A stretch of DNA of 64,000 nt from Thermoanaerobacterales bacterium (GCA_012840135.1 DUMA01000022.1:1-64000), one strand, 5' to 3'; numbered from the stretch's first letter, positions 8,807 through 17,683 are shown. The notes: generated from the letters alone by a model not told the origin. Translations and numbers: made by a program.

Positions 8807-9238
8807 ATGAGTGATTTTAAGTCGAAAGTTTCCTATGTAAAAGGTCTTGCTGATGGTCTGGAATTACAGGATTCCAAAGAAAAGAAGTTGATGATGGAAA
8901 TTATAAGTGTGCTGACGGAGATGGGAGAAGCGCTGGATGAACTGGAAAATGCTGTTCAAGAGAATCAAGAATACCTGGAAAGTATCGACGAAGATTTAGG
9001 TGAATTGGAAGAGAATTACTACGGTTCCGATGACGATGATGATTATGATGAAGATGAAGATGATTTTGACGAGGATGAGCTGGATTTTGACGATGAAGAT
9101 TTTATCGAGGTTGAGTGTCCAAAATGTCATGAAACGGTTTATATCGATGAAGACCTTGTTGATGAAGATGGAAAAGCAGAATGCCCCAATTGTAAAGTTA
9201 TGATAGACGTAAAACAAATTGAAAATGACATGGAGTAA
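8807..9238 (+). CDS. CD1247-type N-terminal domain / zinc-ribbon protein
   Basis: A 143-residue acidic protein. Residues 1-60 resemble the CD1247 N-terminal domain (VKGLADGL...KLM-EII-VL-EM). Residues 62-100 are almost purely Asp/Glu, and the C terminus is a zinc ribbon with two CxxC pairs (VECPKCHE...AECPNCKV). Function unknown; it consistently sits between efp and spoIIIAA in Clostridia, as here. The gene ends at a strong terminator. Confidence 0.8.
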   Translation: MSDFKSKVSYVKGLADGLELQDSKEKKLMMEIISVLTEMGEALDELENAVQENQEYLESIDEDLGELEENYYGSDDDDDYDEDEDDFDEDELDFDDEDFIEVECPKCHETVYIDEDLVDEDGKAECPNCKVMIDVKQIENDME

Positions 9239-9250
9239 CCTGGAGCATAA

Positions 9251-9279
9251 GAGGGTTTTTAAAAACCCTCTTTTTTTTT
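9251..9279 (+). terminator. Rho-independent terminator after the CD1247-type gene
   Basis: The perfect stem GAGGGTTTTT / AAAAACCCTC (9251-9270) is followed directly by nine T residues. It separates the efp group from the spoIIIA operon. Confidence 0.93.
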
Positions 9280-9286
9280 GTACCAG

Positions 9287-9315
9287 TCATAATGAAGGTA
9301 AAAGTTAAATATAAA
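9287..9315 (+). promoter_or_regulatory. Possible sigma-E-type promoter for spoIIIA
   Basis: TCATAAT (9287-9293, one mismatch to the sigma-E -35 kmATATT) and AATATAAA (9308-9315, five of eight to CATACAHT) are separated by 14 nt. In Bacillus subtilis spoIIIA is sigma-E dependent. The match is weak and the implied start would be very close to the Shine-Dalgarno sequence. Confidence 0.3.
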
Positions 9316-9339
9316 TTTATAAAAAGGGAGGACAAGAAA

Positions 9340-10368
9340 ATGGAAAAAGTAACAAATAACAAGAAGATTGAAAAAGTATTAGAACTGGAGATATATCCAT
9401 TTCTGTATTTTCCTTTAAGGCAGGTGCTGCAAAAAGTACCGATGGATTCCTTGAATTTTCTTGAGGAAATAAGGATGAGGTTGCTAAAACCCCTAATGCT
9501 GGGCATCGGCAGTAAGGATTTTATAGTAGCTCAGGATGGAAGACTGACTAGCAGGTGTGAAGATGCTTATATTGTATCAAAAGAAGATATGGATAAAACC
9601 TTTCAACTGATATGTCAGGGGTCTGTATATGCGGTGGAGGATGAATTAAAAAATGGATTTATAACCCTTCCCGGTGGGCACAGGGTAGGCATAGCAGGAA
9701 AAGTTGTTCTGGAAAGCGCAACTGTTAAAACTATAAAATCCGTTTCGGCGTTTAATATAAGGATAGCCAGAGAAGTGATGGGTGCTGCGAATAAAGTGCT
9801 TCCCTACATTATAGACAAAAGATTTGGGATATACAATACACTTATATTATCGCCACCCAAAGCAGGCAAAACCACTTTGTTGAGAGATTTAATCAGACAA
9901 TTGAGTTCGGGTGTCGAAAGATTGAATATTAGGGGTTTCAAAGTTGGTCTTGTGGATGAGCGTTCTGAAATAGCATGCTGTCATAACGGCGTACCGCAAA
10001 ATGACGTGGGGCTTAGGACAGATGTTTTGGATGCATGTCCGAAGGCCCAGGGGATAATGATGCTATTAAGGTCAATGTCTCCAGAAATCATAGCTACCGA
10101 CGAAATCGGCAGAATAGAAGACGTAAAAGCCATCGAAGAAGCAGTTAACGCAGGGGTTTCGGTCATAACTACGGTTCATGGAACTGACCTGGAAGATATA
10201 AAGAAAAGACCCACTATACACAAATTGATAAATGGCGGTTTTTTTAAACGATATGTAATACTGGGCTTCAGTTCGGGAGTGGGGAGCTTGGAAATGGTAA
10301 TTGATGGAGAAAACTTTAGAACCATTTATGAAAATAGGATTGGAAGGGTGGTTTCAAATGCTGTTTAA
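9340..10368 (+). CDS. spoIIIAA: Stage III sporulation protein AA (ATPase)
   Basis: A 342-residue secretion-type ATPase of the mother-cell channel complex (SpoIIIA-SpoIIQ feeding tube), related to type II/IV secretion ATPases. Walker A is SPPKAGKTTLLRDL; the Walker B-like region is IIATDEIGR; GVSVITTVHG follows. The ATG at 9340 is 9 nt after GGGAGG. First gene of a complete eight-gene spoIIIA operon; it overlaps spoIIIAB by 11 nt. Confidence 0.97.
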   Translation: MEKVTNNKKIEKVLELEIYPFLYFPLRQVLQKVPMDSLNFLEEIRMRLLKPLMLGIGSKDFIVAQDGRLTSRCEDAYIVSKEDMDKTFQLICQGSVYAVEDELKNGFITLPGGHRVGIAGKVVLESATVKTIKSVSAFNIRIAREVMGAANKVLPYIIDKRFGIYNTLILSPPKAGKTTLLRDLIRQLSSGVERLNIRGFKVGLVDERSEIACCHNGVPQNDVGLRTDVLDACPKAQGIMMLLRSMSPEIIATDEIGRIEDVKAIEEAVNAGVSVITTVHGTDLEDIKKRPTIHKLINGGFFKRYVILGFSSGVGSLEMVIDGENFRTIYENRIGRVVSNAV

Positions 10369-10879
10369 ATTGTTGGGAGGTAGTCTGGTTATATTATCAT
10401 GCAGCATGATAGGTTTTCTCATAGCTGGACAATACCAGCTAAGACCGAAAATATTAAGAAATCTTCAGACAGCCATTTCAATGCTTGAAACAGAGATAAA
10501 CTACGGGCATTCCCCTCTGCCGGAAGCCCTTAAAAACATCGCGAAAAAGTGCGACAAAGTAATCTCAGAGCTTTTTTTAAATACCGTAAAATATATTTCA
10601 GAAAGGTCAGGACTTACAGCAGGCGAAGCATGGGAAAAAGCACTGGAAGATTTTTTTCCAAATTCAAATTTAAGCCGTGCCGATATGGAAATACTATCAG
10701 CCTTTGGCAAATATCTAGGAGCTACTGATATTCAAGACCAGATAAAAAATATAAAATTGACTCTGATCCATTTGAGGCAGCAGGAAGTTGCCGCTCTGGA
10801 GGAAAGACAGAAAAATGAAAAGTTATGGAGATATCTGGGGGTTTTATCGGGAATAATGGTATTCCTATTATTATACTAG
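10358..10879 (+). CDS. spoIIIAB: Stage III sporulation protein AB
   Basis: About 173 residues with a membrane helix at each end (LLGGSLVILSCSMIGFLIA and YLGVLSGIMVFLLLY) and a helical domain between, resembling GspF-type pilus and secretion platform proteins. Seen: ISMLETEINYG-SPLPEAL, the hallmark region of SpoIIIAB. The start overlaps the end of spoIIIAA. Part of the forespore engulfment channel. Confidence 0.95.
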   Translation: MLFKLLGGSLVILSCSMIGFLIAGQYQLRPKILRNLQTAISMLETEINYGHSPLPEALKNIAKKCDKVISELFLNTVKYISERSGLTAGEAWEKALEDFFPNSNLSRADMEILSAFGKYLGATDIQDQIKNIKLTLIHLRQQEVAALEERQKNEKLWRYLGVLSGIMVFLLLY

Positions 10880-10896
10880 CTAAAGGGGTGTTTAAA

Positions 10897-11094
10897 TTGG
10901 ATGTTGATATACTGTTTAAAATTGCTGGAATAGGGATAGTAATATCAATATTGAGTAAAGTTCTTGATGAAGCTGGAAGAAAAGAACAGGCACAAATGAC
11001 TACACTGGTTGGAGTAGTAATTGTACTGATGATGGTCATTCAACTAATAAGCCAGTTGTTCTCCAATGTAAAGACTATGTTTCAGTTGTATTAG
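10897..11094 (+). CDS. spoIIIAC: Stage III sporulation protein AC
   Basis: The TTG at 10897 (7 nt after AGGGGTG) gives a 65-residue two-helix membrane protein beginning MDVDILFKIAGIGIVISILSKVLD, the usual size for SpoIIIAC. The longer ORF from 10825 lies inside spoIIIAB and is rejected. Probable small integral subunit of the SpoIIIA channel. Confidence 0.95.
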   Translation: MDVDILFKIAGIGIVISILSKVLDEAGRKEQAQMTTLVGVVIVLMMVIQLISQLFSNVKTMFQLY

Positions 11095-11105
11095 GAGGAT
11101 TCTTC

Positions 11106-11492
11106 ATGGAAATTGTTCAGATAGTGGGTATGGGCATTGTGGCTACCATCCTTGTAGTCCTGCTCAAAGAGGACAAACCGGAGATTGCTCTTCAGATCAG
11201 TATAGTTATAGGGGCCATCATTTTTTTGCTTATGATCGAAAAGATCATATCAGTGGTGGATGTGTTGAAAAGCCTTTCTCAGAAGGCAAGTATAGACATG
11301 ATATATATGTCAACCGTGCTAAAAATCATAGGTATTGCTTATTTGGCAGAATTTGGAGCTCAAATATGCAGAGATGCGGGGGCCTCTTCTATAGCCTCCA
11401 AAATTGAATTTGCGGCAAAAATAATGATACTGGTATTGTCGCTCCCTATTTTGATGGCAGTTTTAGAGCTACTCATTAAACTCCTGCCCTGA
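11106..11492 (+). CDS. spoIIIAD: Stage III sporulation protein AD
   Basis: A 128-residue membrane protein with about four hydrophobic helices and the conserved block KIIGIAYLAEFGAQICRDAG. It is homologous in style to SpoIIIAC. Eleven nt separate it from spoIIIAC and GGAGG precedes the ATG. Integral component of the SpoIIIA complex in the mother-cell membrane. Confidence 0.95.
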   Translation: MEIVQIVGMGIVATILVVLLKEDKPEIALQISIVIGAIIFLLMIEKIISVVDVLKSLSQKASIDMIYMSTVLKIIGIAYLAEFGAQICRDAGASSIASKIEFAAKIMILVLSLPILMAVLELLIKLLP

Positions 11493-11506
11493 AAGGGGAT
11501 GGTATC

Positions 11507-12664
11507 TTGAAAAAAATCTTTTTTATAGTTTTAATATGTGTATTTGCATTGTTTTTCTTCACAAGACAGGTTTTAGCTCTGGATATTGTAGATGAACAAC
11601 TGCAGAATCTGGATTTAAATAATATTGATTCATTTTTAAAACAGATCAACTCAAAATATGGTGATTATATTCCCCAGTATGATCTGAACGATCTTATAAG
11701 TTCCATGAGAGGGCAGGGTGGTTACGATTTTGGGGGAGTTGTAAAAGGCATCATGAAATATGTTTTTAGAGAGGTTTTTGCAAATTATGCACTGCTTGGA
11801 CAGTTGATAGCACTTTCTGTGGTCTGTTCTGTTCTAAGAAATATAAATGCTGCTTTTGAAAGTGACAGTGTTGCAAAAGTTACATACAGCGTTGTTTATC
11901 TCATACTGATAGTTATAGCAATTCAAAGTTTTTCAGTGGCCATGATGGTGGGGAAAGAGGCTATAGAAAATATGGTGAATTTAATACAGGCTTTAATGCC
12001 TACCATATTTACATTGCTTGCATCCATAGGAGGCATAACGTCGGTGGCGGTGTTCAACCCTATTATTTTTGCAGGAGTTTCAGCCGCAAGTACCTGGATA
12101 AAAGACATACTCTTACCTGTAATGTTTTTTACGGCGGTCTTGGGATTGATCAACAATATTTCCGATAAGTTTCATGTTTCACTGCTGGCTTCGTTTTTAA
12201 AACAGGTCTGTGTTTTTTTGCTGGGGCTTTTTCTGTGCGTTTTCCTCGGAATACTGGTAGTCAAGGGAGCGGCATCGGCCACTATTGACGGTATCACTGT
12301 AAGGACAGCCAAATTTGCCTCAAAGAATTTTATTCCCATAGTTGGCGGTATATTTTCCGATACGGTGGATACTATTGTTGGTTGTTCCCTTATTTTGAAA
12401 AATAGTATAGGTTTTGTCGGCCTGCTGATGGTGTTGATGATCGCTATTTTTCCGGTCTTGAAAATACTATCCATTGTTTTTATATACAAGCTGGCAGGCG
12501 CCGTCATACAGCCTATAGGAGAGGAATCCATGGTTAAATGCTTGAACGATATGGCCAATTCGTTGATGATGATTTTTATATCGGTGGCTTCTGTAGCGAT
12601 GATGTTTTTTGTGGCCATAACGGTGGTACTGACAGTGGGAAATGTCACTGTTATGATGAGGTGA
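11507..12664 (+). CDS. spoIIIAE: Stage III sporulation protein AE
   Basis: A 385-residue polytopic protein with an N-terminal signal-like helix, a short extracytoplasmic segment (residues 25-85) and about eight membrane helices, matching SpoIIIAE. The TTG at 11507 follows AAAGGGGATGG. The largest membrane subunit of the channel complex, placed between AD and AF as in other spore-formers. Confidence 0.95.
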   Translation: MKKIFFIVLICVFALFFFTRQVLALDIVDEQLQNLDLNNIDSFLKQINSKYGDYIPQYDLNDLISSMRGQGGYDFGGVVKGIMKYVFREVFANYALLGQLIALSVVCSVLRNINAAFESDSVAKVTYSVVYLILIVIAIQSFSVAMMVGKEAIENMVNLIQALMPTIFTLLASIGGITSVAVFNPIIFAGVSAASTWIKDILLPVMFFTAVLGLINNISDKFHVSLLASFLKQVCVFLLGLFLCVFLGILVVKGAASATIDGITVRTAKFASKNFIPIVGGIFSDTVDTIVGCSLILKNSIGFVGLLMVLMIAIFPVLKILSIVFIYKLAGAVIQPIGEESMVKCLNDMANSLMMIFISVASVAMMFFVAITVVLTVGNVTVMMR

Positions 12665-12669
12665 TTGTT

Positions 12670-13293
12670 ATGTTGGATAGTCTAGGATCCTGGATAAAGC
12701 AGATAATTCTTGTGGTTATGTTTACTACTTTTGTGGATTTTTTGGTGCCGAACAACAAGTTTTTACGGTATGCGAGAGTCCTGCTGGGCTTAATAGTAAT
12801 GATAACAATCATAAATCCTTTACTGATATTAATAAACAAAAAAGATTACTTTGGCGAGTTTCAATGGCAGTACAATTTGCAATTGATCGATCAGCAAGAT
12901 GTGATGAAACAGGCAGAAGTCTTTAATGAAAAAAATAACGAGTTGATTATAAAACATTATAAAGAAAACCTTATATCATTGATCACCGATCATATAAATG
13001 AAACAGGTGTTTTTGAAGTCATAGACATCGATTTAAAAATAGCCGAACAAAACGAAAGAAGCAATTTTGGAAAGGTAGATGGGGTGCACATACTGCTTAA
13101 ACCCAAAACTTCACCGATAAAAGATAAAAAAGACATTCAGAAAGTTTCGGTGAAAATCGGTGAGTTTGATAGTGAAGAAAAGAAAAAAAATTTTATAGAT
13201 TACAATCAGGAATTATCGGAGTTAAAAGGATATATTCAAAAACAACTTAATGTTTCTGAGAAAAAAATAATATTACAATTGGAGGGAAATTAA
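12670..13293 (+). CDS. spoIIIAF: Stage III sporulation protein AF
   Basis: From the ATG at 12670 the product has two N-terminal membrane helices (LDSLGSWIKQIILVVMFTTFVDFL and VLLGLIVMITIINPLLILI) followed by a ring-building-motif-like domain (EVIDIDLKIAEQ). The 44 residues upstream in the ORF track overlap spoIIIAE and are rejected; GAGGTG lies 7 nt before the ATG. The stop codon overlaps the spoIIIAG start. Confidence 0.94.
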   Translation: MLDSLGSWIKQIILVVMFTTFVDFLVPNNKFLRYARVLLGLIVMITIINPLLILINKKDYFGEFQWQYNLQLIDQQDVMKQAEVFNEKNNELIIKHYKENLISLITDHINETGVFEVIDIDLKIAEQNERSNFGKVDGVHILLKPKTSPIKDKKDIQKVSVKIGEFDSEEKKKNFIDYNQELSELKGYIQKQLNVSEKKIILQLEGN

Positions 13294-13886
13294 TGGAAGG
13301 ACAACAAAACATCAATGCTATATTTAACTGGCTGAAGAATCCGAAAAATAAAGCATTTTCCTATCTGATAGTGATTTTTACCGTGGGGTTTTTATTCCTT
13401 TCTGTGGCTAAAATCGTATCTCCTCCGGGGCCTTCTCAAGATATTGCTTCTTCTGGCGATACGAGTGTAGCTCAAATTTCTACCACCGCAGAGCAAACTT
13501 ATGAGGAAAGGCTTGAAAAACAACTGGCTGAGGTTTTAAAAAAGGTACAAGGCGTTGGAGACGTTAGCGTGATGATTACTTTGGAAAATGATATGATGGT
13601 GGAACCGGCCTTTAATACCATCGACAATCAAAAGACTTCGGAAGAAAAAGATAGTGAAGGAGGGGTTAGAACAATAACGGAGGTACAATCAAACAGACAG
13701 GTCGTAATACTTCGAAAGGGAGGAGAAGATGAACCGCTTGTCGTTAAAAAATCTACACCGGTGATAAAAGGTGTGCTTATTGTAGCTGACGGTGCTTCTT
13801 CTTCCAGGACAATCGAGCAGATTTCCAGGGCTGCTGCCACAGTGCTGGATATTCCGATTTACAGGATCAAAGTGCTGGCAAAATAA
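13293..13886 (+). CDS. spoIIIAG: Stage III sporulation protein AG
   Basis: A 197-residue protein with one membrane helix (FSYLIVIFTVGFLFLSVAKIV) and an extracytoplasmic ring-building-motif domain (YEERLEKQLAEVLKKVQGVGDVSVMITLEN, then VIKGVLIVADGA). SpoIIIAG forms a large ring in the intermembrane space of the engulfed forespore. Confidence 0.96.
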   Translation: MEGQQNINAIFNWLKNPKNKAFSYLIVIFTVGFLFLSVAKIVSPPGPSQDIASSGDTSVAQISTTAEQTYEERLEKQLAEVLKKVQGVGDVSVMITLENDMMVEPAFNTIDNQKTSEEKDSEGGVRTITEVQSNRQVVILRKGGEDEPLVVKKSTPVIKGVLIVADGASSSRTIEQISRAAATVLDIPIYRIKVLAK

Positions 13887-13905
13887 ATTTTTGGAGGGGA
13901 GAACA

Positions 13906-14463
13906 ATGACTTTTTTATTAAGAAAGAGAACGCTTTTAATAATAATTTTCGCTTCTATTTTCATTATTTCGGTTTATATGATGTTTTTGGGTAATTTTTC
14001 GAGGGTAGTCTTTGAGAAAAAACCCACTGCGCCTGATACCCAAAAAGTACTATCAAAATCACAAACATTGGAGCAGACTGCTCCGGGGACGGTGCTGAAC
14101 GAGAAAGAAAATAATAATGATTTCTTTATAGATTATAAGCTCGAGAGGGACCGCCTGAGAAGTCAGGAAGCGGATTATTTAAGAGAACTTATCAATAATC
14201 CAAATGCCACAAAAGAGTCCAGAGACCAGGCCCAGAAAGACCTGATCACCCTTTCACAGAGAGTGGAAAAAGAAATGGTAGTGGAAAACCTCATAAAGGC
14301 TAAAGGTTTTGAAGATGCGGTTATATTCATATCTAACGATTTTGCAAATGTGGTGGTCAAATCGTCAGGCCTTCAACAAAAGCAGGTATCTCAAATCACG
14401 GATATAGTCACGAAAACAACGGGTATTCCTATCGAAAAAATTACAATAATAGAGAGAAAGTAA
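13906..14463 (+). CDS. spoIIIAH: Stage III sporulation protein AH
   Basis: From the ATG at 13906: one membrane helix (TLLIIIFASIFIISVYMMFLG), then an extracytoplasmic domain with a coiled coil and the YscJ-like ring fold. It binds SpoIIQ (or a functional counterpart) across the intermembrane space. GGAGGGGAG precedes the ATG. Last gene of the operon. Confidence 0.95.
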   Translation: MTFLLRKRTLLIIIFASIFIISVYMMFLGNFSRVVFEKKPTAPDTQKVLSKSQTLEQTAPGTVLNEKENNNDFFIDYKLERDRLRSQEADYLRELINNPNATKESRDQAQKDLITLSQRVEKEMVVENLIKAKGFEDAVIFISNDFANVVVKSSGLQQKQVSQITDIVTKTTGIPIEKITIIERK

Positions 14464-14513
14464 AATAAAATTATTATTGAAAAGTCTTCTTTTGAGCTTT
14501 TTGCAGGAATTAA

Positions 14514-14542
14514 TTGTAATGTGTGGCTTTTTTTGTTATAAT
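14514..14542 (+). promoter_or_regulatory. Sigma-A-type promoter before asp23
   Basis: TTGTAA (14514-14519), a 17-nt spacer, and a perfect TATAAT (14537-14542). The expected start site lies about 27 nt before the ATG of the Asp23 gene. Confidence 0.6.
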
Positions 14543-14575
14543 AATTACTGAGTGTATTGTTTGGAGGGGAAGATT

Positions 14576-14968
14576 ATGGAAAATCAAAAAATAGAAAATA
14601 CCAATGACAAAGGTTCAATAAAGATAGCCGATGAAGTAGTGGGCATTATAGCAGGTCTTGCCGCCACTGAGGTGGAAGGAGTGGCGGGCATGAGCGGAGG
14701 TATCGTTGGTGGCATTGCGGAGATTCTTGGCCGGAAAAATCTTTCAAAGGGTGTAAAGGTTGAGGTTGGGGAAAAAGAAGCTGCTGTCGACCTGTATATA
14801 ATAGTCAACTACGGAGTTCGCATACCCGAAGTGGCCTGGAAAGTCCAGGAGAATGTCAAGAAAGCCATAGAAAACATGACGGGTCTTTCCGTGGTTGAAG
14901 TCAATATTCATGTGCAGGGAGTAAACTTTGGCCAGCCGGCAAAAGAAGAAGAGAGCAGGGTGAAGTAA
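14576..14968 (+). CDS. Asp23/Gls24 family envelope stress protein
   Basis: About 130 residues with the Asp23 pattern: IKIADEVVGIIAGLAATEVEGVAGMSGG, KGVKVEVGEKEAAVDLYIIVNYG, IPEVAWKVQENVKKAIENMTGL and VEVNIHVQGVNF. Asp23 proteins are abundant and membrane-associated through AmaP, whose gene is next. The ATG at 14576 follows GGAGGGGAAG. Confidence 0.95.
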   Translation: MENQKIENTNDKGSIKIADEVVGIIAGLAATEVEGVAGMSGGIVGGIAEILGRKNLSKGVKVEVGEKEAAVDLYIIVNYGVRIPEVAWKVQENVKKAIENMTGLSVVEVNIHVQGVNFGQPAKEEESRVK

Positions 14969-14973
14969 TGATA

Positions 14974-14993
14974 CCCCCTGATATTTCAGGGGG
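14974..14993 (+). terminator. Stem-loop between asp23 and amaP
   Basis: CCCCCTG-atattt-CAGGGGG is a perfect 7-bp stem 5 nt after the Asp23 stop, but only a weak T-rich tail follows. It is more likely an attenuator or mRNA-stabilising hairpin than a full terminator, which would make asp23 more abundant than the downstream genes. Confidence 0.55.
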
Positions 14994-15020
14994 TTAATTT
15001 CCTTTGAAAGGAGTTTGAAA

Positions 15021-15557
15021 ATGAACATTTTTGACAGAGTTATTTTAACGATATACTCCATGTTTTTAGCGCTGGCTTCAGTAATAGTTATAATCTTTTC
15101 TGCTCGATTAATATCTTTGGAGGATTTTGGGACAAGGCTTTCCATGCTTTACGGTCGATGGGAAGTTGGAGCAGTTGGTTTCATATTCTTAATCACAAGC
15201 ATAAAATTTCTCCTGTCAGGTTTAAAAACTCAGCATTACCCTGAAGCAGTCATTAAAAATGGAGAATTTGGCAATATAAGCATTTCACTGAATGCCATTG
15301 AAAATCTTATTTTAAAAATAATCCGGGATATAGAAAATGTAAAGGACGTAAAGGTGCACATCAAAAAGAGAGAGGATGCAATTTCGATTTTGTTGAAACT
15401 TGTTGTCAATTATGATGTAATTATTCCTGAAATGACCTCCGAGCTTCAAAAGTCTGTAAAAAACTATATAGAAACTACAGCAGGAATTACGGTAAAAGAT
15501 GTGAATATAAAAATAGATAATGTTTTTAACCCTTATAAACAGAGAACTGTAAAATAG
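15021..15557 (+). CDS. amaP: AmaP-type alkaline shock membrane anchor
   Basis: About 178 residues: two N-terminal membrane helices (VILTIYSMFLALASVIVIIFSA and VGAVGFIFLITSIKFLLSG), then a soluble Asp23-like domain (SISLNAIENLILKIIRDIENVKDV...VNIKID). AmaP anchors Asp23 to the membrane. It sits between asp23 and DUF2273, the standard order. The ATG at 15021 follows AAAGGAG. Confidence 0.9.
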   Translation: MNIFDRVILTIYSMFLALASVIVIIFSARLISLEDFGTRLSMLYGRWEVGAVGFIFLITSIKFLLSGLKTQHYPEAVIKNGEFGNISISLNAIENLILKIIRDIENVKDVKVHIKKREDAISILLKLVVNYDVIIPEMTSELQKSVKNYIETTAGITVKDVNIKIDNVFNPYKQRTVK

Positions 15558-15568
15558 AGGTGATAAAA

Positions 15569-15787
15569 GTGGACTTTTTTCCTGATAATATTAAAGAACA
15601 TAAAGGAGAAATCATAGGAGCTATAGTGGGCCTAATTATAGGAATAATAATATTAATCTTCGGTTTTTTTAAGACTTTATTTGTTGTTTTAACTGGTATC
15701 ATAGGGTATGTTATTGGCAAATTCTTTGATAATAAAATGAGTTTAAGAGATTACCTGGATAAGATTTTACCTCCGGGAGTCAGGTAA
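15569..15787 (+). CDS. DUF2273 small membrane protein
   Basis: About 72 residues with two helices (IIGAIVGLIIGIIILIFGFF and LFVVLTGIIGYVIGKFFD) and a charged C terminus, as in DUF2273 proteins that accompany Asp23/AmaP. The GTG at 15569 has GAGGTG 6 nt upstream; the ORF can also open at the GTG at 15560, which overlaps that site. Confidence 0.85.
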   Translation: MDFFPDNIKEHKGEIIGAIVGLIIGIIILIFGFFKTLFVVLTGIIGYVIGKFFDNKMSLRDYLDKILPPGVR

Positions 15788-15800
15788 GGGAGTGCTTTTT

Positions 15801-16220
15801 TTGAGTAGGAGAAAGGCGAGAGAACTGGCATTTAAAATGTTGTTTGCCATTCATGAAGGCAAAAACACCATAGAAGAAGCGGCAGAAATTGTATTATCAA
15901 GCTCTATCAATGAACAGCAAAAAGATTTTATTTTTAAAGAGGTTAGGGGAACCCTCGAACATCTTGAAGTTATTGATAAAACCATTCAAAAGTATTTGTC
16001 TGCATGGGACCTGGAAAGACTTGCCGGCACCGATAGGAATATTCTCCGGCTGGCGATTTATGAGATGCTTTTTTGTGAAGATATTCCCGTCAGCGTATCT
16101 ATAAATGAAGCGGTGGATATGGCAAAAAAATATTGCGATGAGCAATCATACAAATATATCAATGGTTTACTCGGCGCTGTGGCAAAGGAAGAAATAAAAA
16201 GGGAGTCTTCCGGGGGGTAA
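15801..16220 (+). CDS. nusB: Transcription antitermination factor NusB
   Basis: An all-helical RNA-binding protein that with NusE/S10 assembles on boxA of rRNA operons. Seen: SRRKARELAFKMLFAIHEG at the start and RLAGTDRNILRLAIYEMLF...IPVSVSINEAVDMAKKYCDEQSYKYINGLL at the end, the two diagnostic blocks. The TTG at 15801 is preferred, 8 nt after AAGGGAG; the GTG at 15792 is in frame. It leads into xseA. Confidence 0.97.
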   Translation: MSRRKARELAFKMLFAIHEGKNTIEEAAEIVLSSSINEQQKDFIFKEVRGTLEHLEVIDKTIQKYLSAWDLERLAGTDRNILRLAIYEMLFCEDIPVSVSINEAVDMAKKYCDEQSYKYINGLLGAVAKEEIKRESSGG

Positions 16221-16225
16221 TTTTA

Positions 16226-17431
16226 TTGAAGCCGGTTTTTAGTGTGAGTGAAGTGACTCAGATAATCAAAAATCTGTTGGAAGGAAGTGCTTTTCTTCAG
16301 CAGGTATACATAAAAGGAGAAATCTCTAATTTTAAGCATCATATATCGGGTCACATGTATTTTACCCTGAAAGATGAAAAATCTCAAATTCGATGTATAA
16401 TGTTTCGAAGCAGCAATATTTTACTAAATTTTAATCCCGAAAACGGCATGAAAGTTACAGCCTTCGGCCATATAAGTGTTTTTGAAAAAACCGGGGAATA
16501 CCAGTTGTATGTTGAGGATCTGGAACCGGAAGGTGTAGGAGACTTACATATAGCTTTTGAAAGATTAAAGGCCAAGCTTGAAAAGGAAGGATTATTTAAT
16601 CCGGCGAGGAAAAGGCCAATACCTTTTCTTCCCCGCAGGATCGGTTTGGTCACTTCTATTACCGGGGCGGCTGTCAGGGATTTGCTAACCGTAATAAAAA
16701 GAAGATACCCAAATGCAAATATTGTTATAGCGCCAGTATTGGTCCAGGGCAAGGAAGCTGCCAGCCAAATATGTTCTGCCATAGGCGATCTCAATAATCT
16801 GGGCGAAGTTGAAGTGATAATAGTTGGCCGAGGTGGGGGTTCAATAGAAGAATTGTGGGCATTTAATGAAGAAACAGTTGCAAGAGCTATTTATAGCTCA
16901 AAAGTTCCGGTCATATCAGCTGTGGGCCATGAAACGGACATTACCATAGCCGACCTTGTAGCAGATAAAAGGGCACCTACACCTTCGGCTGCGGGAGAAA
17001 TGGTGGTGCCTGAAAAAAACGTACTTAAAAATGAAATAAGGCAGTTAAAAAACCGTTTGATTACTGCTGCGATGAGCAATATCAATCTCAAGCGACAGAG
17101 ATTGGAATATATCCGAAAGTCCGCAACCTTCATCAAAGCTAGAAACATGGTTTTGAATTACAGGTATGAACTGGACCGACATGTGCACAATCTTTTTAAA
17201 AACATGAAGATACAAATCGATGGTAAAAAACTAATTTTTAAAAGCCAGGTAAGCAAGCTTCAGGCATTGAGTCCACTGGCAGTGCTGCAGCGAGGTTATA
17301 GCATTTGTCAAAGCTTTCAAAGCCAAAAGATCATAAGAAAAGTTGAAGATGTTTGTATTGGAGAAATGGTTTTTGTGGTGCTTTCGGATGGTAAACTGCT
17401 GTGCAGGGTAAAGGACAGGGGAAAAAGGTGA
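16226..17431 (+). CDS. xseA: Exodeoxyribonuclease VII large subunit
   Basis: 401 residues, typical length. N-terminal OB fold (VYIKGEISNFKHHISGHMYFTLKDE) followed by the catalytic domain with GLVTSITGAAVRDLLTVIKRRYP, VIIVGRGGGSIEELWAFNEE and PVISAVGHETDITIADLVAD. With XseB it degrades single-stranded DNA. The TTG start lies after CGGGGGG. The xseB gene follows after 6 nt. Confidence 0.98.
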   Translation: MKPVFSVSEVTQIIKNLLEGSAFLQQVYIKGEISNFKHHISGHMYFTLKDEKSQIRCIMFRSSNILLNFNPENGMKVTAFGHISVFEKTGEYQLYVEDLEPEGVGDLHIAFERLKAKLEKEGLFNPARKRPIPFLPRRIGLVTSITGAAVRDLLTVIKRRYPNANIVIAPVLVQGKEAASQICSAIGDLNNLGEVEVIIVGRGGGSIEELWAFNEETVARAIYSSKVPVISAVGHETDITIADLVADKRAPTPSAAGEMVVPEKNVLKNEIRQLKNRLITAAMSNINLKRQRLEYIRKSATFIKARNMVLNYRYELDRHVHNLFKNMKIQIDGKKLIFKSQVSKLQALSPLAVLQRGYSICQSFQSQKIIRKVEDVCIGEMVFVVLSDGKLLCRVKDRGKR

Positions 17432-17437
17432 TCGAAG

Positions 17438-17683
17438 ATGAAGACTAATAAGTATAAATACGAAGAGGTATTGAGCAGATTGGAGGAAATCACCAACCAG
17501 CTTGAAAAAGGGAACCTGACGTTGGAAGAGGCTTTAACACTTTTTGAAGAAGGTATAAACTTGACAAAAGTATGTTCTAAAATACTTGATGAAGCCGAAG
17601 GAAAAATAGAAGTATTAGTAAAAGACCTGAATGGCAATATATCTTTAAAAGACTTTAATGGAGGTTCTGAAGAGATTGGATGA
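17438..17683 (+). CDS. xseB: Exodeoxyribonuclease VII small subunit
   Basis: An 81-residue helical protein with the family signature YEEVLSRLEEITNQLEKGNLTLEEALTLFEEG. It wraps the XseA C-terminal helix. It overlaps the ispA start, which implies translational coupling. Confidence 0.97.
   Translation: MKTNKYKYEEVLSRLEEITNQLEKGNLTLEEALTLFEEGINLTKVCSKILDEAEGKIEVLVKDLNGNISLKDFNGGSEEIG

Noticed and set aside
12172-12648. 158-residue minus-strand ORF over spoIIIAE
   Set aside because: It is a shadow of a strongly supported membrane protein gene; Thr/Ser/Ile-rich composition is typical of antisense to hydrophobic codons.
16384-16794. 136-residue minus-strand ORF over xseA
   Set aside because: Antisense shadow of xseA without start signal or recognisable motif.
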